The position numbers were made by a program, and so were the translations under genes. The notes under the pieces were generated by a model. It did no database searches, had not been told where the DNA came from, and saw only the letters and a list, made by a program, of their open reading frames with translations. This document shows, piece by piece, positions 10,862-22,239 of a stretch of 64,000 nucleotides of DNA. Origin of the DNA: Panicum virgatum. Its lineage: Eukaryota; Streptophyta; Magnoliopsida; Poales; Poaceae. Where the stretch lies: assembly GCF_016808335.1 (NCBI RefSeq), contig NC_053146.1, forward strand, positions 9,679,015 to 9,743,014, in the 5' to 3' direction. Positions within the stretch are counted from its first letter, which is position 1. Every line of letters starts with the position of its first letter.

Positions 10862-12976
10862 ATGGCCAAGATGGGTGGTTCGCCGCCTCACTTCGAGGGC
10901 AAGAACTTTGCCTATTGGAAAGTTCGCATGGCCGCATACCTTGATGCGATTGCCCCCGAAGTGTGGTTGGCAACAAAAACCGGGTTCACCGGAACTCCCA
11001 CCACGGAACAACTAAAGTGGAATGCAAAGGCTAGAAATGCAATTTTCGAAGCCATTAGTGAGGAAGTCTTTACTAGAGTAAATGACATGGACTTAGTAAG
11101 TGATATATGGAAAGAGCTAATTGAAATTCATGATGGCTCTACAAAAGTTCGTGAGCAAAAATATCACTTGTTTAGAGCTAAATATGATTCCTTTAAGATG
11201 TTAGCTCATGAAAATTGCAATGATATGTATTCTTGCTTGAATGTCATTGTCAAGGACATTAATGCTCTTGAAGTTTCTAAAATTGACAGTGGCTCCATCA
11301 ACCGCAAGATTCTCATGCTCCTACCGAAGCCCAAGTATAACATCATCAATGCTATGCTTCAGAAAGAGAATCTTGATACAATGGAAGTGGGAGAGCTTGT
11401 GGGCGAAATTCACCCTCATGAAATGGGTATCCTTGGTATGTCCGAAGAGCCAACTACAAGCAAGTCAATTGCTCTCAAAACCAAGGCAAACAAGCACCGC
11501 AAGCTCAAGATGGTCAAGCAAGAATCAAGCTCAAGCAATGAAGAAGAAGATCATCATGAGAGCTCATCCAATGAAGAAGATGATGGAGAACTTGCTCTCA
11601 TGATGAGAAAGTTCACACGCTTGAATGACAAGATCAACAAAAAGGGTTTCAACTTTGACCCTAAAAGAAGAATGTTCCGGCCATCAGGAGATGTCAAGAA
11701 TAAAAATTGCTACAATTGTGGAGAGAAAGGTCACATTGCTCCAAATTGCCCCAAACCGGACAAAAGAAAGAAGGACAACAAGAGCAAGCATCGCCATGAT
11801 TCAAGCGATGATGATGAAGATGAGAAGAAGAACAAAAACAAGAAATTTGGGAAGAAGAAGAGCCAAGACAAGAAGACCAAGCTCTTCCCGAAGAAAAAGG
11901 GCAACACCAAGAGAAGCTTCTTGGTAGAAAAACAAGAGTGGGTGACCGATGTCTCGTCAAGCGAAGAGTCAAGTGATGAGGAAGAAGATATCGTCACCAT
12001 CGCCCTCACCAATGAAGAATCATCGCTACCTCCACCTCCCATGTGCCTCATGGCAAAAGGTAAAACAAAGGTATGTGAGGTGGATAGTGACAATGATAGT
12101 GATAAAGAGCTTGACCCTTATGAGTTCACTAACCTCATTAATGAGTATACATCCGTTATCAAGAGGGAAAAGGGCAAAGTCAAGATTCTTGAGAGCACTC
12201 ATGCCAAGTTAGAGCTTGCCCACTCCGATTTCCTTGGCAAGTACAATGACTTGCTCAAAAAGCACAATGAGTCAATTGTACTTGCTAAGCAAGTTGAAGA
12301 GAGCCACAAAAAGCTTAAACAAGAGCATAGAGAGTTGGCTCACAAATATCAAGAACTTGAATTTGCCTATGAAACAATTGACCCAAGTCTTGAGAACTTT
12401 GTCAATGAAACTATTGAAAAGATCAATGCTTCTACTTCATGTGATGACCTACTCATTAATGCAAATGCCACTAATATTGTGCCCGAGCTTGCTCCTTCAA
12501 GGGAAAAGGAATTGATGGATCAAGTGGCAAGCCTCAAGAGTAGTGTGGAGAAGCTCTCAAGAGGAGAATACATCCACAAGGAAATTCTCTTCAACAATGC
12601 ACGTGACTATGGCAAGAGAGGTCTTGGTTCATTTCCGGAGCCAAATCAAGGCACCACTCCTTCTCCGTAGATCAAGACTACCTTCATCAAGGAAGTTGGT
12701 TCATATTGCCAATATTGCCAAGTCACCGGGCACCACACTAGGGAGTGCACCTTACCATCACGCCCTCTTCCCACTTTACCTAAGAATTACTCATCAATGT
12801 TTCAAAATAACCATTTTCTCTTGAGTAAAGTGAAGGGCAAGGTGAAGGCCAAATTCATTGGCAAGATTGCTAAGGAGTCAAAGAGGAAGCTCCCCAAGCA
12901 ACTTTGGGTCCCAAAAGCTCTTGTCACATATGTGCAAGGCCCAAATCTTGTTTGGGTTCCTAAAACTCAAAAATGA
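10862..12976 (+). CDS. Copia Gag polyprotein with an internal TAG
   Basis: From ATG 10862 a 602-residue frame runs to TAG at 12668-12670. The same frame then stays open to TGA at 12974. The first part has the copia capsid fold region (GKNFAYWKVRMAAYL near the start) and a CCHC knuckle CYNCGEKGHIAPNC at ~11710. A highly charged Lys/Glu/Ser segment and a long coiled coil (~12150-12640) follow. After the TAG a second knuckle, CQYCQVTGHHTREC, appears at ~12708. The internal stop could be a nonsense mutation or a programmed readthrough site. Sequence alone cannot decide. Gag packages the RNA into the virus-like particle. Confidence 0.8.
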
Positions 12977-12992
12977 ATTCTCATGTGTGTAG

Positions 12993-15900
12993 GTGAACTA
13001 CAAAGCCGGTGGAAAACATTGGGTACTTGATAGCGGTTGCTCTCAACACATGACCGGCAATGATAGTATGTTCACCTCTCTTGAAGACCCCAGCGATCAT
13101 GAACATGTCACCTATGGTGATAACTCAAGGGGGAAAGTCTTAGGTTTGGGTAGAATAACTATTTCTAAAGATTTATCTATTTCTAATGTCTTGTTCGTAG
13201 AAGCACTTAGCTTTAATCTTATTTCTATTGCTCAATTATGTGATCTTGGACTAACGTGTACCTTTGACAAGAATGGTGTTGTAGTAACTCATGAAGAAGA
13301 CAAGTCATTGGTATTCACGGGGTTTAGGCATGGCAACATTTACTTGGTGGATTTCTCTTCAAAGCAAACAAGCACCATGACATGCCTCTTCACCAAGTCG
13401 TCTCTTGGGTGGCTTTGGCATAGAAGAATTGCTCATATTGGCATGAGCAACCTCAAGAAAGCCCACAAGAGAGGGATGATCACCGGCTTGAAGGACGTTA
13501 CCTTTGACAAGAACAAATTATGCAAAGCATGTCAAGCCGGGAAGCAAGTTGCAACACATCTTCCCATCAAGACGATGTTGTCTACCTCCAAGCCGCTCGA
13601 GCTACTTCACATGGATCTCTTTGGTCCAACTACATACAAGAGCATTGGTGGTAATCTCTATTGCCTAGTAATCGTTGATGATTTTTCACGTTACACTTGG
13701 GTCATGTTTCTAGGCGATAAAGGTGAAACTCCGGAAGTCTTCAAGACATTTGCAAGAAGAGCTCAAAGGGAGTACAACTCCCCAATTGTGAAGATCCGGA
13801 GTGACAACGGCACCGAGTTCAAGAATATGAAGATTGAAGAATGGTGCGATGAAGAGGGCATCAAGCATGAGTTCTCCGCCACCTACACGCCTCAACAAAA
13901 TGGAGTGGTGGAAAGAAAGAACAAGACACTCATCACTCTAGCAAGAGCAATGTTGGATGATTATGGCACGTCCGAGAAGTTTTGGGCAGAAGCAATCAAT
14001 ACGGCGTGTCATGCATCCAACCGAGTGTATCCCCACCGACTCCTCAAGAAAACTCCATATGAGCTCATCACCGGGAAGAAACCAAATATATCCTACTTCC
14101 GAGTCTTTGGTTGCAAATGCTTCATCTATAAGAAGAAAAGACTCGGTAAGTTTGAGAGTAGATGCGATGCAGGTTTCTTTCTTGGTTATGCATCAAACTC
14201 CAAAGCATATAGAGTATTCAATCAAACCTTCGGGTTAGTTGAAGAAACATGTGATGTGGAGTTTGATGAATCTAATGGCTCCCAAGAGGAGGTTATTGGA
14301 TATGACAATGTAGGTGATGACGAGATTGATGAAGCTTTGAAGAAGATGTCCATTGGGGATATCAAGCCGGAAGAGGTGCATGAAGGCAATGATCAAGGGG
14401 GAGGACCTTCCTCATCTACACCAAGCACCTCCACGGCACCCCAAGTGGATGAAGATCAAGACAAAGATGATACACAAGCTCAAGAAGATGTGCCAACGCC
14501 AACACCCCAAGTCCAAGAACAAGAAGAGCAAAGTGTTCCACCACAAGCACAAGTCACCCATGATCCACCCCAACAAGCATCCACGCAAGTACCGCTAGTG
14601 AAGCATGGTCGCATCTCCAAGGATCATCCAATTGGTCAAATCATTGGTAGTCCTTCCAAGGGAGTAAGAACTCGCTCTAAGCATGCTTCATTTTGCGAAT
14701 ATTACTCGTTTGTTTTTTGTATTGAACCCACTAGCATAGAGGAAGCACTTGAGGACTCGGATTGGGTGATGGCCATGCAAGAAGAATTGAACAACTTCAC
14801 CCGCAATGAAGTTTGGGTCCTCGAAGCTCCTCCGAAAGACAAGAATATAATTGGCACCAAGTGGGTCTTTCGAAACAAGCAAGATGAACATGGGGTGGTG
14901 ATACGCAACAAAGCAAGACTTGTGGCAAAAAGGTTTTCTCAAGTTGAAGGTTTGGATTTTGGTGAAACTTTTGCTCCGGTCGCAAGACTTGAAGCTATCC
15001 GCATCCTTCTTGCTTACTCTTCACATCATAACATTAAGTTGTACCAAATGGATGTGAAAAGTGCATTCTTAAATGGCGTTATTAACGAACTTGTTTATGT
15101 TGAGTAACCTCCCGGGTTTGAAGATCCGAGGAATCCTAATCATGTTTATAGGTTGCACAAGGCACTCTATGGGCTCAAACAAGCTCCAAGGGCTTGGTAT
15201 GAGAGGCTTCATGACTTCCTAATCATGCAAGGTTTCAAGATCGGGAGGGTGGACACCACGTTGTTCACAAAAGACGTCAACGGGGATCTTTTCATTTGTC
15301 AAATTTATATTGACGATATTATCTTTGGCTCAACTAATGATTCACTAAGCCATGAGTTTGCTACCATGATGTCTAGGGAATTCGAGATGTCCATGATTGG
15401 CGAATTGACCTTCTTCCTTGGTTTTCAAGTCAAACAATTGAAGGAAGGGACATTCATCCATCAAGAAAAGTATACTAAAGATATCTTGAAGAAGTTCAAG
15501 ATGGATGAGTGCAAGCCAATCAAGACACCCATGGCAACTAATGGGCATCTCGACTTGGATGTGGACGGTAAATCGGTTGATCAATCCCTTTATCGTTCTA
15601 TGATAGGGTCTTTGCTTTACCTTACCGCATCTAGGCCCGATATAATGTTTAGTGTGTGCTTGTGTGCCCGCTTTCAAGCTAACCCAAAGGAATCACACCT
15701 CTCGGCTGTGAATAGGATCCTTCGGTATCTCAAGCACATCCCAAGCATAGGCTTGTGGTACCCCAAAGGCACTAGCTTAGATCTCTTGGGATACTCGGAT
15801 TCGGATTTTGCCGGAAGCCGTGTGGATCGCAAGAGTACCTCCGGGGGTTGCCACTTGCTTGGGCGTTCTCTAGTTTCCTAGTCAAGTAAGAAGCAAAATT

Positions 15901-16259
15901 CCGTGGCTTTGTCCACCGCGGAAGCGGAATATATAGCGGCCGGTGCATGTTGTGCCCAAATCCTATATATGAAGCAAACCCTTTTGGACTTTGGTGTGAA
16001 ACTAGATAGGATACCACTCCTTTGTGACAATGAAAGTGCCGTAAAAATTGCCAAAAATCCGGTTCAACACTCTCGCACAAAGCACATTGATATTCGTCAT
16101 CACTTCTTGCGTGATCACGAAGCCAAAGGAGACATATCTCTTCAAGGTGTGAGATCCGAGGAGCAATTGGCAGATATTTTCACAAAACCATTAGACGAGA
16201 GTACCTTTGTAAGGCTAAGGAATGAGCTTAACATGCTAGATGCGGCAAACGTCATGTAA
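12993..16259 (+). pseudogene. Copia Pol: protease, integrase, RT, RNase H with two nonsense codons
   Basis: The frame lies in a different phase from gag, opens after TAG 12990 and has no obvious ATG start. In order it holds protease ([13 protein letters not shown], ~13020), the integrase zinc-binding region and catalytic core ([33 protein letters not shown]), RT ([12 protein letters not shown] and the catalytic YIDDIIFGS at ~15305) and RNase H (ALSTAEAEYIAAG, DNESAVKIAKNP). In-frame stops at 15105-15107, in RT just after ELVYVE, and at 15879-15881, before the RNase H segment, break it. No frameshift was needed to read it end to end. It ends at TAA 16257. Confidence 0.85.
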
Positions 16260-17699
16260 GTTGCCATGTCATATAGAAAAATGCATACATATAGGTCACT
16301 TGTCTAACCATGGTAAGATAGTGATGAGCAAGGGTTTAGCTAGAGGTGGTGGTCCACTTGTTTTCTTCTAGGCTTGAAGAAAGGCTCATCATGAAGAAGC
16401 TTCCCGTGGGTTCAAACTTGACAAGTAGATTGTAAATTCTTGTTATGCATTTCTTGTCATATAGATGTGCACTTCATATTTACTTTTCTTTCGCATGTGG
16501 TTGTAGCTTGCATTGCATGCGTAAGGGTCACAAAGGAGATCACTTGATGAAAATGAGACTTGTTTCATATACAAGATCTTAATTCATGAAAAGTGAAAAG
16601 AGCAAAGTGTTAGGTGCGTTATTGCCTAGTGAGTCATGTCATGATGAGTTTGAAGCTCTCTATCTTCAATATTCCTATGACAAGGCTCATACATTTTATT
16701 TGGCACTTTGTCTCGCTTTTGCGGCTTTTCCTTGTGTTTGAAAAGAAAATTATTTAAGCAAGTGTGCTATTCTATTTATCTTGAGGGGTAAAGTCGCCTA
16801 TGCAAGTCTATTAACTTGAGTTTATTTGAATTTTATAAGTTTATCGGACTTAGCATAGAAGTGTAAGCTGAGTGAAGGTTTTTGGGTTCACCGGTTAAAC
16901 CGACGCTTAAAAGGTTTTAACTCATCGGTTTAACCGGTGTTACTAAGTTGTGTCTCAGCTCATTCAGTTTCAGGCGTTCAACCGGCATATGCAAAAGTCA
17001 GGACATCAGATCAACCGGTGAACGTAATGAAGTTATGTCCCAGCAATCAACCGGTGTTAGCGGCGTTTAACCGGCGAGTTCAATTTGCATATCATCGGAT
17101 CAACCGGCGTTCAGATGGATTTTGTGCTGAGTCTCGGGTGAACTGCACCGATGCAATCGACCGGCGTTCTAAACCTAGTCATCGGTTTAACCAGCGTTAA
17201 GGAAAATCGCGGGCCCACTTGTCATATATGTGTCTTGCTCATGCCGCCGTTCCCTCTTTCCTCTCTGTTTTCCCCTTCACGCCGCCGCTCCGCACCCGAT
17301 TCAAGTCGCCGCCGCACTCGTCCCTGCGCCGCCACTACACCTCGCCGCCGCCTGTGCACGCCATCACCAGCGCTCCACGCGCCGCCACGCCCTCGCTCAT
17401 CCGCAGCAGCCGCCGCTCGCAGACCGTGCCACCACCGCTTCCACTCCGCCCGCGCGCCACCCACCTACGCCGCTCCACATCGCCGCCGCTGCGCGCCGCC
17501 CATGCACCACAGCCGCCTGCGCCGCCCACTGCTTGCACGCCGACTCCCACTCATCGCCGCCGCTTGCATTGCCTGTGATCCATTCGCACAGTCACACCAC
17601 GCATGCCAACTGCTCGACGGTTTGCCCGAGCCGCTCTTCGCACTACTTTCGCGCCGCGTTTGCGTTCCCACACACCCGCGCCGCCGCCAGTCAGTCGAG
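16260..17699 (+). other. Copia post-pol spacer with dyad repeats
   Basis: 16260-16885 is AT-rich with no convincing gene. 16889-17197 repeats variants of CACCGGTTAAACCGACG and ATCGGTTTAACCGGCG. 17220-17690 is a very C/G-rich stretch with overlapping open frames on both strands that I judge to be compositional. Confidence 0.5.
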
Positions 17700-20259
17700 A
17701 TGGGTCGTGAGAAGAGGAAGGGGAAGGAGGTTGTGGTGGAGAAGCCCGTCCGCAAGCGGACTCGTGTAGAGAGGGAGGCCGAGAGGGCCGAGATGGTGGC
17801 CAAGGCCGCCGAGGAGCAGGCGTCAGGCCGTGCTGGCCCGTTCACGATCAGAGAGCAGCCAGCCAGGGGCAGGGGCAGGGGCAGAGGTTGAGTTATGGGC
17901 AGAGTCAGAGGTGACAGGGCCACCAGAGCCACAACCGAGGCAGCAGCAGAGACAGATCACTCAGATTCAGCTGCAGAGTCAGATGCAGATTCAGAGGCAG
18001 AGCAGTCTGAGCAGTCTCAGGGGCAGGGCACACAGGAGTCACCGACTCTACGACGTTCTGCTCGCACTCGGCAGACGTCCCCAGCAGGAGAGTCTTCTCC
18101 GGCGACCGAGCATCGCACTGGACCGAGGACGCGAGGAGGTCACCAGTCACAGGAGCCTCGCAGGTCCGCAGCAGCAGCAGCAGCTCATAGAGCCGAGACC
18201 CTAGAGGCCGAGCGCACAGTGTTCCGTATGGACACTGTTGTGCGTCTGGAGCCAGGTGTGCTGCTCCAGAACTTGACCAAGGCCAATGCGGCGAAGGTCA
18301 AGAGGCTCATGTGGAGTGTTCAGGAGGAGGACTGGTTTCCCGTGACCCGTGACAGCAGGGTCGACCGTAGGTTCTGGATGCTTCTTCAGGCCAGTTTCTA
18401 CGAGACCTACCAGAGGCGGGGCCACAGGATCTTCCCGCACCGAGTGCTTGACTGGGTGTCACTGAGGACAACCGCAGGGGGAGCAGATGTCAGAGAGCAC
18501 TTCGCTTACTTCAGAGGCCTGCCCAGGTTACTCCAGATAGAGCAGACAGATATATCGAGGACTGGGTCAAAGTTTTCTATGCCACAGCTTGGATAGCTCC
18601 AGAGCGCAGAGCAGTACACTTCGTGTTTGGAGGCCAGGTCTTTGGTCTGTCCAGAGCGACTTTAGCAGGGATTCTCGGAGTTGACTTGGTTGACGTCTCC
18701 CTGCACGAGATGGTATATGGAGACGAAGATCCACCGCGCAGAGCGATGATTGGTGGGATTGCACCTTCTCACGAGGCGATCTCTCAGTGCTTCCACCAGC
18801 CGTTCCCAGCTTCGTACGCCAGAGTCCCCAGCCTGCTGACCCCAGAGGCGTACGCTGTTCACATGGCACTCCGGAGGACTCTGTTACCGAGGAGTGGCTA
18901 CCCAGAGGGATTCACTGGTTTGCAGCAGCTGTTACTACTTCACATCCTCACTCACGAGCCATTCGATATTGTTGACTTTATTTTGGCTGAGATCGAGGAT
19001 GTGATCACTGACGGGATGGGGGTTGTGAGGCAGTTTCCGTATGCTCACTGGATCAGCTATATCTGTTCTATGATCGTGCCAGCTGAGTCACTCGTCAGTG
19101 CAGTCTACCGTCAGGACGAGGCTCCCCAGTTCCCAGTTTACCGTCCGACAGCACCACAGGACCGGAGGAGAGGCAGATAGGCCGATAGAGCTGCCATGGC
19201 AAAGTTGTCACCTGAGGCACAGGCCCGAGTGGCACAGGAGGATGAGGCACTGCTAGCTGCTGAGGCCTAGCTTCCCGGAGGAGATGATGAGATACACTGG
19301 TCTGAGCTTGAGTCAGACTCCTCCGAGGACGTCGAGTACTTTCCTGCAGCAGCCCCAGCTAGTCACAACCACGAGGCAGGGGGTCCAGAGAGCCAGCCCC
19401 AGAGTCAGCCGCTGCTGCTACAGTTACAGAGTCACAGGTGACTCAGCCGTCCGAGCTTACCTCTCTACTTCAGCAGCTTGTCACTCAGCAGCGAAAGGAT
19501 CGGATAGCACAGGAGGAGGCCAGGAGAGCCCATGAGGCCCAGCTCGCAGCCATTCAGAGAGAGGCCGCCCGAGACCGTGCTGCAGTGGAGGAGCGGTTTG
19601 TCGGGCTTATCGACAGAGTCTCTCAGAGAACAGACGCTCAGTTCCAGCAGATGCAGCAGGGCATGATGGCGATGTTCGGGATGATCACACAGCTGTACAC
19701 TCACACCGGACTCGCCCCGCAGCAGCCAGGACAGCCAGGCCTTCAGGGCGTTGGAGCACCTCAGCTTGCAGCCACTCCAGCTCCAGCCCCTACTGCAGCT
19801 CCAGCGACTACGGCGACACCGGAGACCACGTTCTCGATGTCCGCACTACTTCGGTCTGCCGGTCGTCCACTGTTCTCACCACTGCCAGCGACTTCACTCT
19901 TCCAGGACTCTCCTTCGGCAGTCCAGTCAGTCGCCCTCCCTGTCGTACCACAGACACTACCTTCAGGGGCAGGAGGAGAGGGTTCTTTGCTTCAGCAGTC
20001 GACACAGCTGGCAGCTTCAGCACTTACTACTTCAGATGTTGACACATCTTCTGCTGAGCCGGTTACCACTTCTACGGACCCTCTACCAGGCAGTGCCAGC
20101 ACGAGAGCCTCGACGACAGCTACACCCCTAGTTAGTTCAGATCCAGCAGGCAGTTCTGACCAGCAGCTCCCGTCTGTCACTGAGGGTACACCGTCCGACG
20201 ACGACGACGATGATGACCCGGACCGCTTCCTCGCCGTGCCGCGACAGCCGGATCAGTAG
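17700..20259 (+). pseudogene. Env-like third coding region of the copia element, broken
   Basis: The reading starts at ATG 17700 with a basic nuclear-signal-like stretch (KRKGKEVVVEKPVRKRTR). It passes TGA 17889 in the same frame and continues to 18596 through an acidic Ser/Glu/Gln region and a folded-looking domain (RRFWMLLQASFYETYQRRGH). A shift near 18565 leads into 18623-19180, and TAG at 19178 and 19268 interrupt that frame. Another shift leads into 19438-20259, which has an Arg/Glu/Ala coiled coil, a Gln/Pro/Thr-rich segment and an acidic tail. Sireviruses often carry such a region after pol. I see no signal peptide or transmembrane anchor, so envelope function is unproven. It could instead be a captured host or transposon-type domain. 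Confidence 0.55.
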
Positions 20260-20538
20260 CTCGCCTTTTTGGTGCTTTGATGCCAAAAGGGGAGAGAGTC
20301 AGGGGGAGGGTAGAGTTAGAGAGATCTCGTAGTTTCAGGACCTTGATATTTTATTATCATTTGGTGTTAATTCATGGATATGTACATTTGACGCTTGAGT
20401 ATGCTGTGGTTTGAGACATATCTATGGATTTCGTTCGAGCCATTGAGCTCTTTGGTCCTTTTTCGAGTCTGCTTGTGTTTATCCTGTTTTATCTTTCTCG
20501 CTCTCTCGTGTTTTATGTTTGTGTTGTCATCAATCACC

Positions 20539-20552
20539 AAAAAGGGGGAGAT
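20539..20552 (+). other. Polypurine tract of the copia element
   Basis: AAAAAGGGGGAGAT lies directly before the 3' LTR and would prime plus-strand synthesis. Confidence 0.85.
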
Positions 20553-22239
20553 TGTAAGCATCTAGGCCCTCAAGGTATGTTTCGGTGATTAATGACAATC
20601 ATTATTATGACTAATGAGTTTGTGCAGCTTAATAGATCATTATCGCTCATTTGGTCATATGTCAAAAGAGGCCCCTAAATTTCTTTATTCAAAAAGGCGA
20701 TCTCGGTATTCAACTCAATTATATGTCAAGACTAAGGATCTTTCTAGTCCTAAGTGTCATAAGGTTGAGAAGGACACTTAGGTTAGTATAGGTTTTATAG
20801 TTTTGTAGTGATCGCACTACTAAGAGGGGTTAAGGCCAAGTAACTTGAGCATGGACACGGTCATTTGAAAATGGATGCACACTATGGTCACTCAGGTTCC
20901 TAGAAGTTCAAATAAGTGGTTTTCAACTTATATCTCAAGAATATTTGGATTTCATTCAAGACTCAAATCAGAAAAGGCAAAATCAGAAAAAGTCTTTAAC
21001 ACCGGTTTAACCGACGCTTTCACTTTTCTATAAGTTGGTTAAACAAAGTCAGCAGAGTCTGGACAAGTCAATACACCGGTTAAACCAATGTGTTTGAATT
21101 TAATGTCGGTGCATTAGTCCAGAGTTGGTTTTTCCAGGGTGATTCAACGTTCTATACACCGGTTAAACCGACGCTATTTGAAATGAGACGTCGGTGCAAT
21201 TGACCAGTGAGATGGTTTTTCCAGGGATTTCTGAAGTAGTACTCACCGGTTAAACCGACGATGGTTTTGAGTTAACGTCGGTGCAGTTGTCCAAAGACTT
21301 GGTTTTTCAGTTGATCAGTGGACAACTACACTCACCGGTTAAACCGATGATACGTCGGTTAATCTGCCCAAGTTGTAACGGCTAGTTTTCAGAATGGGCA
21401 GTTTGCATTCATCGGTTAAACCGACGCTGACTATTGGAGGTACGTCGGATTAACCGGCGCTACGCAGTTTTCTGGCAGCTTTTCTCCAACGGCTCTATTC
21501 GTGTGAGCTGCCAATATATACCCCTCCAATGGGTCATTTTGCACTCTCTTGACACCAGGATATATTCATACACTCATACATTGTTGAGAGCCACCTTGAG
21601 CTTCATCTTTCACATACTTGTTCATTCAATCAATCAAGAAGCAAGACTAAGGACTTGAGTAGAGAGAAGCTTGTGTGCATCCGTTCTTGGTGATCGGTTC
21701 TTGCTCAAGTGAAGGCCCTAGCTTGTTACTCTTGGTGATTGGCAGCACTTAGGCGATCTTGGTGATTGAAGGTGTTTCTTCCAGAGCTTGCCAACGATTG
21801 TGGGAGCCCGAAGAAGTTTGTACGTGGCTTGAGCTCCACCACGCCGGGATGGTGAACGGAGACTCTTAGTGAGCACCCTCGTCTCGGTGACTTGGGAGGT
21901 GACAAGACTCTTAGTGAGTATCACAACGTGGATTAGGGGTGTGTGGCAACACATCGACACCACGGGAAAAAATCCGGTTGTCTCTTGCCCACTTTTTACT
22001 TTCAAGCACTTACTTTCATGCAATTATTCATGTGCTTGACCTTAGAGATCATAGCTTAGCTCTACCTTGCTTAGTTTCTTATCTAGTTGAATCTTTGTAA
22101 GCTTGTGTAGTTTTGCTTAGCTAGCCGGTTGGTGAATTGAGCCTTACTAGTATTGCATAGGTTAAGGTTGCTTTACCTCGTTTTAGAAATTTGAAAAATG
22201 CCCAATTCACCCCCCCCTCTTGGTCCATCGATCCTTACA
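20553..22239 (+). repeat. 3' LTR of the copia element
   Basis: 1687 bp, nearly identical to 9120-10805. The dyad array is at 21000-21460. It is followed directly by the CTTGG target duplication. Confidence 0.92.

Larger units (their letters stand above)
9120..22239 (+). mobile_element. Ty1/copia Sirevirus-like retrotransposon nested in the gypsy RT
   Basis: This 13,120-bp element has LTRs of 1686 and 1687 bp and a perfect CTTGG target duplication (9115-9119, 22240-22244). It has an initiator-Met primer site and a purine tract. Gene order is gag, then protease-integrase-RT-RNase H, which is the Ty1/copia order. A further ~3-kb region of open frames follows pol. Large Gag with two zinc knuckles, initiator-Met priming and a post-pol env-like region together point to the Sirevirus (SIRE/Maximus) lineage. 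The LTRs differ at only a few sites by eye, so insertion was fairly recent. Stops in gag/pol and frameshifts in the third region indicate it is not autonomous now. Confidence 0.85.

Noticed and set aside
17219..17932. Overlapping long frames on both strands in a C/G-rich stretch of the copia element
   Set aside because: All frames are open because stop codons are rare in this composition. No domain or conserved motif is visible.
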